Source: AG25 sp035604455 (GTDB lineage Bacteria > Gemmatimonadota > Gemmatimonadetes > Gemmatimonadales > GWC2-71-9). Taken from it: a stretch of DNA of 64,000 nucleotides. The notes beneath the pieces are model-generated. The model saw only the letters and a program-made list of their open reading frames with translations. It searched no databases and was not told where the DNA came from. This document shows positions 26,145-33,955 of this stretch, piece after piece. The stretch covers positions 6,450 through 70,449 of the forward strand of contig DATNIM010000021.1 in NCBI GenBank assembly GCA_035604455.1. Direction: 5' to 3'. The position numbers and the translations under genes are program-made. Within the stretch, counting starts at the first letter, position 1; each line of letters starts with the position of its first letter.

Positions 26145-27923
26145 ATGATCCCACAGCAACACGCTCACTTGGCCAGACCGCACAAAGAACCCCCGTCTCA
26201 CGCGCCGAACGCCGCGCTCATGATCGACTTCGACAACGTCACCATGGGGATTCGCTCGGACCTGCAGTCGGAGCTGAGGCGGCTCTTGCAATCCGACATC
26301 ATCCGCGGCAAAGTCGCCGTGCAGCGGGCCTATGCCGACTGGCGACGCTATCCCCAATACATCGTACCACTCTCGGAATCCTCGATCGACCTGATCTTCG
26401 CCCCCGCCTACGGGTCGAACAAGAAGAACGCCACCGACATCCGCCTCGCGATCGACGCGCTCGAGCTCGTCTTCACGCGCCCGGAGATCGGCACGTTCAT
26501 CCTCCTCTCGGGAGACAGTGATTTTTCGTCGCTCGTCCTCAAGCTGAAGGAGTACGGCAAGTACGTGATCGGCGTCGGCATCCGCGAGTCGTCGAGCGAC
26601 CTCCTGATCCAGAACTGCGATGAGTACTACTCGTACAACGAACTCGCCGGGTTGACGCGCGAGAGCGACGTGACGCAGGAGCACCGGGATCCCTGGGAGC
26701 TCGTGGTCGAAGCGATGAAGCAAATGACCGCCCACAACGACGTCATGCGCTCCGACCGTTTGAAGCAGGTCATGCAGGAAATCGCTCCGGCGTTCGACGA
26801 AAAGGACGCGGGGTTCTCGCGCTTCAGCAAGTTCGTTGTGGAGGCCGCGCACCGCGGCCTCCTCGCCCTGACGAAGCTCGATAACGGGCAATACGAGCTC
26901 GCCCTTGGCCCGGAGGTCACGGGCGCGCCCGCAGGGCCAGCAGCCGCCCGCGCGCCCCGCGAGCAGGAGCGGGAGCGCCACCCGTCGGGCGGGGACGGTC
27001 GGGGGCGCCGGCACCAAGCTGGCGCGAGCGCCGCGCCGAGCCAGGTCAGCGAGTTCGTCGCTGCGCTGCGACAAGCGCTCGGACGACTCGGCGCGCCGGA
27101 CCAGGCGGTGAGCGCGGATCAAGTGCGCGACACGATGCAAGAGATCGCGGGATCGGCGGAGGCGCTCGACCCCGAGCTGTTCCTGAAGCTCTTGCGCCAG
27201 GCCCAGGATGCCGAGGTCATCGACCTCTCGAAGGACGAAGCCGGGGGCTACCTGGTGAGACTCAGGCCCGAGCGGACGGCCGAGCCGAGCGCACCGGTGG
27301 AGGTTCAAGCGGAAGCCGCTGTTGGCGACGGGACCGCCGCGTCCGCCGTGGCCGGGATTCCCGCGCGGAGCGCCCGGTTCCGGCGCGGGTCGCGGGGCGC
27401 TCGCCTCACGCCGCCTGAGGTGCCGAACGTTGGGGTCGTCGAGGTCGACCCGAACTTCAAGCCTCGCGTGGAGCTCGTTCCGTCGCGCCCGGCCGGGCAG
27501 CCGCCGCCGCCGGCGCCCGTGACGCCGACCGGTCGTGGCGAAGACGAAGGGCGTGGGGGAAGAGGAGGCGATCGAGTGGCGCCGACGAGTCGCGGTGAGG
27601 ACGAAGGACGTGGAGGAAGAGGAGGCGATCGGCCGCGGCGGGGTCGCGGCCGGCGCGGGGGCGCCGGACGGCGCGGTCAGTCGGGGACCAGGGAAGGGGC
27701 CGAGCGGGAGGGCGAACGGGGACGCCGGGGCGGTCGGGGCCGAAGCGAACCCAGACTCGAGCGAGACGAGGAGCGGGTTGAGCCCGTCGCAGCCCGCGCG
27801 CCTGCCGCGCCGGTGACGCCGAGCCCGACGCCCGTCGCCGCTCCGCTGCCCAACGCCGTCGCGGAGCCCGAGGGCGAGTCGTTTTGGACCAGGGTTCGGC
27901 GGGGGCTCACCGGCGGCGGGTGA
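26145..27923 (+). CDS. NYN-domain protein with two OST-HTH/LOTUS domains and an RGG-rich tail
   Basis: The 592-residue protein has a NYN (PIN-like) nuclease domain at about 22-150, with acidic residues in LMIDFDNVT and LLSGDSDFSSLV. Two winged-helix OST-HTH/LOTUS-type repeats follow, at about 185-255 (DPWELVVEAMKQM...NGQYEL) and 298-375 (VSEFVAALRQALG...GGYLVRL). The C-terminal third is disordered and rich in Arg, Gly and Glu, with repeated GRGEDEGRGGRGGDR-like units around 465-510. The NYN-LOTUS plan is that of RNA-binding or RNA-cleaving proteins such as MARF1-type factors, and RGG tails bind RNA. The start could also be the ATG at 26221. The glycosylase gene overlaps its stop. Confidence 0.85.
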   Translation: MIPQQHAHLARPHKEPPSHAPNAALMIDFDNVTMGIRSDLQSELRRLLQSDIIRGKVAVQRAYADWRRYPQYIVPLSESSIDLIFAPAYGSNKKNATDIRLAIDALELVFTRPEIGTFILLSGDSDFSSLVLKLKEYGKYVIGVGIRESSSDLLIQNCDEYYSYNELAGLTRESDVTQEHRDPWELVVEAMKQMTAHNDVMRSDRLKQVMQEIAPAFDEKDAGFSRFSKFVVEAAHRGLLALTKLDNGQYELALGPEVTGAPAGPAAARAPREQERERHPSGGDGRGRRHQAGASAAPSQVSEFVAALRQALGRLGAPDQAVSADQVRDTMQEIAGSAEALDPELFLKLLRQAQDAEVIDLSKDEAGGYLVRLRPERTAEPSAPVEVQAEAAVGDGTAASAVAGIPARSARFRRGSRGARLTPPEVPNVGVVEVDPNFKPRVELVPSRPAGQPPPPAPVTPTGRGEDEGRGGRGGDRVAPTSRGEDEGRGGRGGDRPRRGRGRRGGAGRRGQSGTREGAEREGERGRRGGRGRSEPRLERDEERVEPVAARAPAAPVTPSPTPVAAPLPNAVAEPEGESFWTRVRRGLTGGG

Positions 27924-28507
27924 CGTCGACTGCTCTCTCCCCTGCTTTCTACGCGCGACCGGCCGAAGTGGTCGCGCGTAGGCTATTGGGGCATTTCCTC
28001 GTCAGCACGATCGGGGGGCATCGCACGGTCGGGCGCATCGTCGAGACCGAAGCCTACCTCGGTCCGCACGATCCGGCCTGTCATGCCTTCGGCGGTCGTC
28101 GCACGCCCCGCACCGAATGGCTCTACGGTCGTCCGGGTACGGCGTACATCTACTTCACCTACGGACTGCACTGGTGTTTGAACGCCGTGACTGGACCCGT
28201 GGATTATCCTGCGGCTGTCCTGATTCGCGCCGTCGAGCCGACGGCGGGACTGGCCACGATGCGGCGTCGACGCGGTGGTGTGCCCGATCGACTGCTCTGC
28301 GCCGGCCCGGCGCGCCTGTGCGCCGCCTTTGGCGTGACGGGACAGTGGAACGGCGTCGCCCTGCAGCGGGGGCGGCTGCGAATCGTGCGCGACCGGCGGG
28401 CCATCGGCCACATCGTCGCCACGCCGCGGGTTGGCGTCACCCGGGCTCGGGCCTGGCCCTTGCGCTACGTGGTTGCCGGTTCCGTCTGGGCGTCTCGAAC
28501 TCCCTGA
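27920..28507 (+). CDS. DNA-3-methyladenine (alkyladenine) glycosylase
   Basis: This 195-residue enzyme excises alkylated purines in base-excision repair. The AAG/MPG family signatures are all visible: FYARPAEVVARRLLGHFL, the catalytic-Glu motif VGRIVETEAYLGPHDPACHA, and YIYFTYGLHWCLNAV. The GTG start overlaps the NYN gene stop (GTGA). The family is well defined and the length is normal. A hairpin lies eight bases after the stop. Confidence 0.9.
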   Translation: MTSTALSPAFYARPAEVVARRLLGHFLVSTIGGHRTVGRIVETEAYLGPHDPACHAFGGRRTPRTEWLYGRPGTAYIYFTYGLHWCLNAVTGPVDYPAAVLIRAVEPTAGLATMRRRRGGVPDRLLCAGPARLCAAFGVTGQWNGVALQRGRLRIVRDRRAIGHIVATPRVGVTRARAWPLRYVVAGSVWASRTP

Positions 28508-28514
28508 AACGACA

Positions 28515-28536
28515 ACGGCCGCCCGAAGGCGGCCGT
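28515..28536. terminator. Bidirectional hairpin terminator
   Basis: A perfect 9-base stem (ACGGCCGCC / GGCGGCCGT) with a CGAA loop lies between the convergent glycosylase and outer-membrane protein genes. On the minus strand it is followed by TTGTCGTTTC, a weak U-rich tail. The plus-strand side lacks a T-run. Confidence 0.65.
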
Positions 28537-28556
28537 CGCGACACCCATTGGCTGGC

Positions 28557-29762
28557 TCAGCGGTCCGGGTTCTCGTCTTCGCGCGAGCTCCCCAGGCTGT
28601 AGCGCAAGCCGCCCTGGAACGTGTGCGTCACGCCGTCGATCAGGAAGTTCGACGTGTGGGTCGTGAGGATGTAGTGCCCGTAGAGCGACAGCCTTCCCTG
28701 ATGGACGTCGATGCCCCCCATCCACCAGAAGAACGCCTTCGTCGACATGTCCGACGCCTCGTTCTGGACGATCGTGGCGTCGGCCAGGGTGCAGTTCGTG
28801 CAGGTAATGTTGGAGCCCGGAATTTCCATGATCGCGAACCCGGCTCCGCCGAACGGCTGAATCGCGTGTTGCACGGGGAAGGCGAGCAGTCCGATCATGA
28901 TGCGCCGGAGGCTGTTGAAGGCCACGTTCCCTGGTTCGACCGTGCCGCTCGGTTCGGTGATGGTGGCGTGGCGGTCCGAGATGAAGAAGGCCTGATCGTA
29001 GCCGACGTACATCGCGCTGCGCTTCGCCGTGATGAGCCAATGGCCACCGAACGTGGGCTCCGCCGAGACGCCGTCGAAGGCGGTCTTGAAGAACATCAAG
29101 CCGGCTTCTGCCCCCCAGAACCACTGGTAGGGCCACTGCACCCCACGCTCCACGAAGATTTGCCGCGTGGGCGTCTCCGGTACGGTCCCGCCCGCCGCAA
29201 TGATCGAGTCCCGCTTCTGCTTGGACATTTCCGGCGCGGCTTCGCCGCTGCTCCCGCCGAGGAGGAGCGACAGGCCGGCCGAGCCCTGGAAGTTGAGGAG
29301 GCTCGCCCCGATGCCCTTCTGGTTCGGCGAGTACAGAACCCCGCCCTCGATGCGGAGGCCGACTCGGTTCGAGAAGAAGATCCGGTCGCCGATCGCGCCG
29401 CGCACTGAATTGAGGCTGCCGGAGCCCATCTTGTTCGAGACGTACCCGCCGAGGACGTACAGGATGTTGCGTTCCCCGCCGGAGTTGAGCACGACGTTGA
29501 CGCCCAGGTTGGTCATCGAGGGCCCGGCGCCCCCCGCGGTCAGATTCGGACTCGCAACGTCGCCTGTTACCTCAAATCCGATGAAGTCATTGAGGAAGTA
29601 GCCGAGACGCCCCCCGCCCCCAATGGCCCCGTTCAGGCCCCAGTAGGAGTCGAAGTGGGTGTAGGTGCCGAATGCCCCGAGCTCGAGCTGGTGAGCGTGC
29701 TGGGCACTCAGAGCCGTTACCGCACCCCCGAGCGCCACGCCGACAATGGTGAGAACCCGCAT
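28557..29762 (-). CDS. Outer-membrane beta-barrel protein, function unknown
   Basis: The 401-residue protein has an ATG with a GAGGGAG ribosome binding site and a signal peptide cut after ALSAQ (about residue 20). The rest consists of alternating amphipathic strands (ELGAFGTYTHFDSYWGL, LGVNVVLNS, GGLRYSLGS). Around residues 160-205 a charged linker (SKQKRDSIIAAGG) splits two barrel-like halves. Two close Cys (CTNC) could form a disulfide near residue 305. No specific porin or adhesin family is recognised. The transcript has a long structured leader. Confidence 0.65.
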   Translation of the reverse strand: MRVLTIVGVALGGAVTALSAQHAHQLELGAFGTYTHFDSYWGLNGAIGGGGRLGYFLNDFIGFEVTGDVASPNLTAGGAGPSMTNLGVNVVLNSGGERNILYVLGGYVSNKMGSGSLNSVRGAIGDRIFFSNRVGLRIEGGVLYSPNQKGIGASLLNFQGSAGLSLLLGGSSGEAAPEMSKQKRDSIIAAGGTVPETPTRQIFVERGVQWPYQWFWGAEAGLMFFKTAFDGVSAEPTFGGHWLITAKRSAMYVGYDQAFFISDRHATITEPSGTVEPGNVAFNSLRRIMIGLLAFPVQHAIQPFGGAGFAIMEIPGSNITCTNCTLADATIVQNEASDMSTKAFFWWMGGIDVHQGRLSLYGHYILTTHTSNFLIDGVTHTFQGGLRYSLGSSREDENPDR

Positions 29763-29907
29763 AAAGGACTCCCTCGGTCAGAAGCGCGGGCCAAGGCCCG
29801 CCGAAACGCCACCGAAGATAGGGAGTAAGGACAAAAAAGGCGATACCCCGAAAGGCTTGGGGAACGGGGAGTTAACCCCCGTAGCCTTGAAACTACTTGA
29901 AGGAGGT

Positions 29908-29943
29908 GGCCGTTTTCCCGAACAAAATCCGAAACAAACGGCC
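29908..29943. repeat. Inverted repeat upstream of the outer-membrane protein gene
   Basis: The arms GGCCGTTT (29908-29915) and AAACGGCC (29936-29943) are perfect complements with a 20-base AT-rich centre. The position, about 150 bases upstream of a minus-strand start, could be an operator or a transcript hairpin. Confidence 0.45.
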
Positions 29944-30214
29944 TAGTTCAGGCCCAGCCGCCCACCGACCCCACCAAACGCGCCGAGCGCGAACGCGAGG
30001 TCATCGAGGCTATGGGCGGTCGAAATTCGACAGCGGAGTCGAGCCTGTCCCTAGGGCACGACAGGATACCCGAACCCCATTACGAGCATCTCTGCGCGGC
30101 GAGCAAGCGCTCACTCACGTCCGATCGCCTCGGCTATCTCGCCCACGATCACCGGGATGGGGAATGTCTCCCCTAAAGCTCTGATGGTCCCGCGTCCCGT
30201 CGGGCCGAGCACCC

Positions 30215-30303
30215 AAGCTCCATGGCAATGGTCCACGGCGAATGTGGCGTCATACTGTCGGCACAGTGCCGATTATGTCCGGCAGCGGAATGCCGTGGAG
30301 CTT
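30215..30303 (+). ncRNA. Candidate structured RNA element
   Basis: Bases 30215-30227 pair with 30291-30303 over 13 positions, with one T-G pair (30223 with 30295). That pair is a G-U wobble on plus-strand RNA but an A-C mismatch on the other, which favours a plus-strand transcript. The enclosed 63 bases can form two further hairpins: CCAC/GTGG, and TCGGCA-CAG-TGCCGA. A second pairing, CTAAAGCTC (30173-30181) with GAGCTTTAG (30298-30306), competes with or extends the closing stem. No known riboswitch core was recognised. It could be a small RNA or a leader element. Confidence 0.35.
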
Positions 30304-30332
30304 TAGTCCCGAGGAAAAACGGAGGGTGCGGG

Positions 30333-30500
30333 TCAGCGCCCGTCGGTGATCGGGAGATGCTGATGCGGGTGGTCACCCGCCGGACCCTCGTCGGCGCACC
30401 AGCAGTACGCCCAGATCTTTGCGGGTCGTGCGAGTTCGCGCCCGAGGCGCAGGATGATCCCGATGGGCTCTTCGTCGAGGACGATCGGCAGCGTGGTCAC
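30333..30500 (-). CDS. Possible small hypothetical protein
   Basis: From a GTG at 30500 a 55-residue product is predicted; a TTG at 30545 would give 70. The sequence PIVLDEEPIGIILRLG followed by an aromatic, Cys-containing segment (KIWAYCWCAD) has a protein-like composition, unlike the shadow frames around it. No ribosome binding site is evident and no family is recognised. It lies downstream of the methyltransferase-like gene on the same strand. Confidence 0.3.
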   Translation of the reverse strand: MTTLPIVLDEEPIGIILRLGRELARPAKIWAYCWCADEGPAGDHPHQHLPITDGR

Positions 30501-30591
30501 GGTGAATGTGAAAGCAAGCCGAGTGCCAGACCTTGGCTTACCCAACTAATTGTGGCTTATGTTGTTACAGGACTGCTGTTGGTGCCCTGCG

Positions 30592-31458
30592 TTATTCCGA
30601 CACGTGTACCGCCGTGTCGTGCTGACGCTCGGGCTTCGTCGCGAGGAACCCGGCCGAGCGGCCGCCCCGCTTGTGCTTCGTGATCTCCCACCCGCGATAG
30701 TGGGACTCGAGCGCGGTGGGAGCGAGCGGGATCACGCCGCCCGCAGCGGGCGCGGCAAGCACGAGGTGAACCCCGCCGGGGCGCGTGCGCGCCGTGAGGT
30801 CCGCGAGCGTCGCCGTGCGGTCGCGAGCCCGGACGGCGGCGAGGGCACGGGGGTCGATCACCACGACGTCCGGGCCCACGTCGGGCAACCAGTTTCCGAG
30901 CTGGATAACGAGCGCGTGGAAGCGGCCAGCGAGCTGCTCCGACACCGCTCGTCCCTCGGCCGCTTCGATCGCACCGATCTCTTGATCGAGGAGAAACACT
31001 TCCGCGTCGTGAGCCGCGAGGAACAGCGCGCCCGCCAGGGCGGCGGCCCCGATGACCACGACCTCGTCACCGGGTTCGAGCCGACGGGCCAGCGCCACGA
31101 CCGGCGCGGAGTGGTCGAGGCCCCAATGCGTGGGCTCCCGTTGCGCGAGCCGGAGCGTACGGTGACGTCGTCGCCACCGCGGGAACGACGGGAGCCGGAG
31201 CCGCCGTGCAATGACGCGGTCGACGTGCTCGAGCAACAGAACCTCCGTGAGCAGGTACTGGCCCCCGGCGTTCATTTCCAGCTCGCGGATCGCCTCGTCG
31301 CCGATGCTCAAGATCGCGTCGCGTGACAGCGCGTTCTTGTACTCTTCGATCCGCTGCAGCATGAACTCTTCGTACTCCTGCTTCAACGAGCGCAGGGGCC
31401 GACCGATGACGCCCGGGGGCGCGCTCGGCGAGAGCGAGGGAGGGACGGCGCTCAGCAC
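30592..31458 (-). CDS. Rossmann-fold protein, possible SAM-dependent methyltransferase
   Basis: The GTG at 31458 overlaps the end region of the cation transporter gene and gives 288 residues. The N-terminal part is helical and charged (LKQEYEEFMLQRIEEYKNALSRDAI in part). From about residue 120 a Rossmann pattern appears: VVVIGAAALAGALFLAA, then the acidic VFLLDQE, then PDVVVIDPRAL and a late GGVHLVLAAPAAGG, as in class I methyltransferases. The canonical GxGxG loop is replaced by GAAALAG, so I am not certain it binds SAM. No close family is recognised. Confidence 0.55.
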   Translation of the reverse strand: MLSAVPPSLSPSAPPGVIGRPLRSLKQEYEEFMLQRIEEYKNALSRDAILSIGDEAIRELEMNAGGQYLLTEVLLLEHVDRVIARRLRLPSFPRWRRRHRTLRLAQREPTHWGLDHSAPVVALARRLEPGDEVVVIGAAALAGALFLAAHDAEVFLLDQEIGAIEAAEGRAVSEQLAGRFHALVIQLGNWLPDVGPDVVVIDPRALAAVRARDRTATLADLTARTRPGGVHLVLAAPAAGGVIPLAPTALESHYRGWEITKHKRGGRSAGFLATKPERQHDTAVHVSE

Positions 31459-32330
31459 GGCTCGACGTGCACGAGTACCTCGTGCAGCTGCAGGTCCTGG
31501 CGGAGGCGGCCCTCGACCTGGTCGGCGATCGCGTGGGCGTCGGCGACGCTCGCGGTGCGGTCCACGGCGATCGTGACTTCGGCGTACCGGACCGGCGGGG
31601 CACCGCGCGAGCGAATGCCGTAGGCGTGGCGGACGCCGGTCACGGCCTCGGCACTGCGCTGGATCGTTGCGGGCGGCACCACTCGTTCGTCGACGAGGAC
31701 CGGGACGGCCCGCGCCAAGATCCCGTAGGCCACCCGCACGATCACGACGGCGACCGCGAGCGCCACGGCCGGGTCGGCCCACCACCAGCCCTCGTGCGCG
31801 GCCCAGACGCCGAGCAGCACTCCGGCCGTGACGAGCGCGTCGGCTTGCATGTGGCCGGCGTCGGCGACGAGGAGCTCGCTCGACAAGGCCTGTCCCCGGA
31901 CCCGCTCATACCACGACACCACGACGGTGACCCCCAGCGCCAACACCAGCAGTCCGGCCTGCACCGCGCTCATGGCGACCGGGTGGCCGCCATGGATGAG
32001 GTCGCTGACAGCGGTGCGGGCGAGCTCGAAGCAGCTGATGGAGAGGAAGCCGACGAGGGCTAGCGTGCCCAACGTCTCGAACTTCCCGTGGCCGTAGGGG
32101 TGATCTTCGTCCGGCGCCTTCGCCGCCACGCGCACTACCACGAGGCCGAGCCCGTTGTTGAGCACGTCGACGGCCGAATCGAGCGCTCCGCCGAGTACGG
32201 CGAGCGACCCCGCCACAACCCCGACGACAAGCTTCGTGCCGACGACGGCCAGGTTCACGGCGAGCAGCATCAGCAGGACCCGCCGCACGGCGAGGGCCTG
32301 AGCTTGCGCGTCGGGCCGGGCTGGGGACAT
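31452..32330 (-). CDS. Cation diffusion facilitator transporter (FieF/CzcD type)
   Basis: The 292-residue protein has six membrane helices over residues 15-215. The CDF metal-site motif GGALDSAVDVLNNGL lies in helix 2 (one Asp of the usual H/D pair is visible) and DAGHMQADALVTAG in helix 5. The C-terminal cytoplasmic domain (HAYGIRSRGAPPVRYAEVTIAVD in part) has the usual ferredoxin-like fold. It exports divalent metals such as Zn, Fe, Co or Mn in exchange for protons; specificity cannot be set. It starts with an ATG. Confidence 0.88.
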   Translation of the reverse strand: MSPARPDAQAQALAVRRVLLMLLAVNLAVVGTKLVVGVVAGSLAVLGGALDSAVDVLNNGLGLVVVRVAAKAPDEDHPYGHGKFETLGTLALVGFLSISCFELARTAVSDLIHGGHPVAMSAVQAGLLVLALGVTVVVSWYERVRGQALSSELLVADAGHMQADALVTAGVLLGVWAAHEGWWWADPAVALAVAVVIVRVAYGILARAVPVLVDERVVPPATIQRSAEAVTGVRHAYGIRSRGAPPVRYAEVTIAVDRTASVADAHAIADQVEGRLRQDLQLHEVLVHVEPC

Positions 32331-32378
32331 TAGTGCAAGGTTGTAAACCGGTCCTGCGAAGTCAATCGCAGCGCCCGG

Positions 32379-33590
32379 TTAGTCCATCGCCGTGAGCAAA
32401 GCTCCCTTCAAATAGGCGGTCTCCGGGACGTTCAGGACCTCGGGGTGATCTGCGGCGGCGCCCGTCCAGGCGACCACGCGAAGCCGACGCCCGGCATCAT
32501 GCGCGGCCGCCCCGAGAACCTCGCTGAACGCGGCCCGGGAGACGTGGTAGGAGCACGAACAGGTGAACAGGACCCCGCCCGGCCCGAGCAGGCGCATGGC
32601 CCGAAGGTTGATCTCCTTGTACCCGGCCAGCGCCCGCGGCAGGCTCGCCTTGGTCTTGGCGAACGCCGGAGGGTCGAGGACGATCGTGTCGAAGCGCTCA
32701 CCCTGGCGCTCAAACTGCCGTAGCAGGTCGAACGCATTGGCCTCCCGCCAGGCGATGTTGGTGAACCCGTTCAGCGCGGCGTTCTCCCCTCCGCGGGCGA
32801 GCGCCTCGACGCTCGAGTCCACCGCCAGGACCCGCCCTGCCCGCCGCGCCAAGTGCAGCGCGAAGGAGCCGTGGTAGGCGAAGAGATCAAGCGCCCGGCC
32901 GCCAAGCGCGGCGTGCGCCTCGACGAGCGCCCGATTGTCGCGTTGGTCGAGGAACCCGCCCGTTTTCTGCCCGGTCCAGGGCGCCACGAGGTAGCGCAAC
33001 CCATGCTCGAGCGCCTCGATCGTCTCCGGGACGCTCCCGCTCGCGAGCGCGACCTCGAGCGGCAAGCGCTCGTGGCGGCGAATGGCCGCGTCGTTGCGGA
33101 GGAGTATGCCGGCGGGGGCGAGGGCCTCCTGTACGCCCGCGACCACGTCCGAGCGCAGCCGCTCGAGGCCGGCCGACAAGAGCTGGAGCACCACGTAGGG
33201 GCCGTAACGGTCGGCGATAAGCGACGGCAGCCCGTCACCTTCCGCGTAGACCGCGCGATACGCGGTGTCGGCGCCGACTGCCCGGCGCGCGAGCGCCGCC
33301 GCGACCCCCGCCCGCCACCACTCGGCGTCGATCCGCTCGCGGCCACGCGTGAGGAACCGAAGTCTGATCTCGGACTGGGGGGAGTAGAGCGCTTGACCGA
33401 GGTGGCGCCCGCGACGATCGGTCACCGTCACGAGGCCCGGCTCGCTCCGTGGCTCGGCGTAGACGTCGGTGCGGTAGACCCACGGGTGCCCTCCCGCCCA
33501 GCGCCCGGCTCCCCGCGCGGAGATGACGACGCGGCCCACACCGCGCGCGTCGGCCGCGTCCGAATCCGGCGCGACCTCGAGCACCGTCAT
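32379..33590 (-). CDS. RlmI-like 23S rRNA cytosine methyltransferase
   Basis: The 403-residue protein has an N-terminal PUA domain (GRVVISARGAGRWAGGHPWVYRTDV in part) and a central RlmI/RlmK-type linker. The methyltransferase domain has ALDLFAYHGSFALHLAR as motif I and the IVLDPPAFAK motif IV. The conserved C-terminal CSCSYHVS carries the catalytic-type Cys of m5C enzymes. RlmI methylates C1962 of 23S rRNA in E. coli; the exact base here is inferred. Its ATG overlaps the aroH stop (ATGA), so the two are co-transcribed. Confidence 0.88.
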   Translation of the reverse strand: MTVLEVAPDSDAADARGVGRVVISARGAGRWAGGHPWVYRTDVYAEPRSEPGLVTVTDRRGRHLGQALYSPQSEIRLRFLTRGRERIDAEWWRAGVAAALARRAVGADTAYRAVYAEGDGLPSLIADRYGPYVVLQLLSAGLERLRSDVVAGVQEALAPAGILLRNDAAIRRHERLPLEVALASGSVPETIEALEHGLRYLVAPWTGQKTGGFLDQRDNRALVEAHAALGGRALDLFAYHGSFALHLARRAGRVLAVDSSVEALARGGENAALNGFTNIAWREANAFDLLRQFERQGERFDTIVLDPPAFAKTKASLPRALAGYKEINLRAMRLLGPGGVLFTCSCSYHVSRAAFSEVLGAAAHDAGRRLRVVAWTGAAADHPEVLNVPETAYLKGALLTAMD

Positions 33591-33955
33591 CCGCTCCGGT
33601 CCGGGCGTAACTGAACCGCGTCGCGCAGGTAGATATGTTTCAACTCTTGCGGCGCCCTCGTCGTGTAGACGTGGATGAGGAGGCGGATGCAGCGCGGCAG
33701 GCCGTTCGGGACCGCCACTTCGGTCGCCCCGAGGAGCGGCACGAGATGCCAGCCCAGCGCCCGGGCGGCTCGGGCCGGGTACTCGGCCGTGAGGTCCGGG
33801 GAGGACGTGAAGAACACGCTCTCCACGTCATCCGGGGCGAAGCCGTTCGCGTCCTGCACGGCGCGGAGTAGCTCCTCAGTGGCCTCGAGAATCGCCTGAG
33901 GCGTGTTCGCCGTCGCCGTCGTCGCGCCGCGCAATCCACGCAGGATCTTGGTCAT
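33587..33955 (-). CDS. aroH: Chorismate mutase, AroH type
   Basis: The 122-residue protein has the Bacillus AroH fold signatures: RGLRGATTATANTPQAILEATEELL, the FTSSPDLTAEYPARAAR segment and RCIRLLIHVYT near the C-terminus. It converts chorismate to prephenate for Phe and Tyr synthesis as a trimer. Its ATG (33953-33955) overlaps the divergent thiE ATG (33954-33956) within a CATG, so there is no intergenic space for either promoter. Confidence 0.92.
   Translation of the reverse strand: MTKILRGLRGATTATANTPQAILEATEELLRAVQDANGFAPDDVESVFFTSSPDLTAEYPARAARALGWHLVPLLGATEVAVPNGLPRCIRLLIHVYTTRAPQELKHIYLRDAVQLRPDRSG

Larger units (their letters stand above)
29763..30332. other. Gene-free stretch with structured leader and RNA-like element
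   Basis: This is most of an 829-base gap and looks lower in GC than the flanks. Near the outer-membrane protein gene, the minus-strand leader can pair AAGGCT/AGCCTT (29852-29857 with 29883-29888) around an inner CGGGG/CCCCG stem (29865-29869 with 29877-29881). A run of six T follows on that strand (29833-29838). An 8-base inverted repeat GGCCGTTT/AAACGGCC spans 29908-29943. The foldable element at 30215-30303 is listed separately. No open frame here looks coding. Confidence 0.45.

Noticed and set aside
27535..27760. GA-rich repeats as a CRISPR or tandem DNA repeat array
   Set aside because: They are the codons of the RGG tail of the NYN protein, imperfect and in frame.
30222..30683. Plus-strand 153-residue open frame in the large gap
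   Set aside because: It overlaps the confident minus-strand gene end, has no ribosome binding site and an unstructured composition; the RNA-like element explains part of it better.
30592..31785. Full 397-residue frame for the Rossmann-fold protein
   Set aside because: The first 109 residues are antisense-like frame overlapping the CDF transporter; the GTG at 31458 is the better start.
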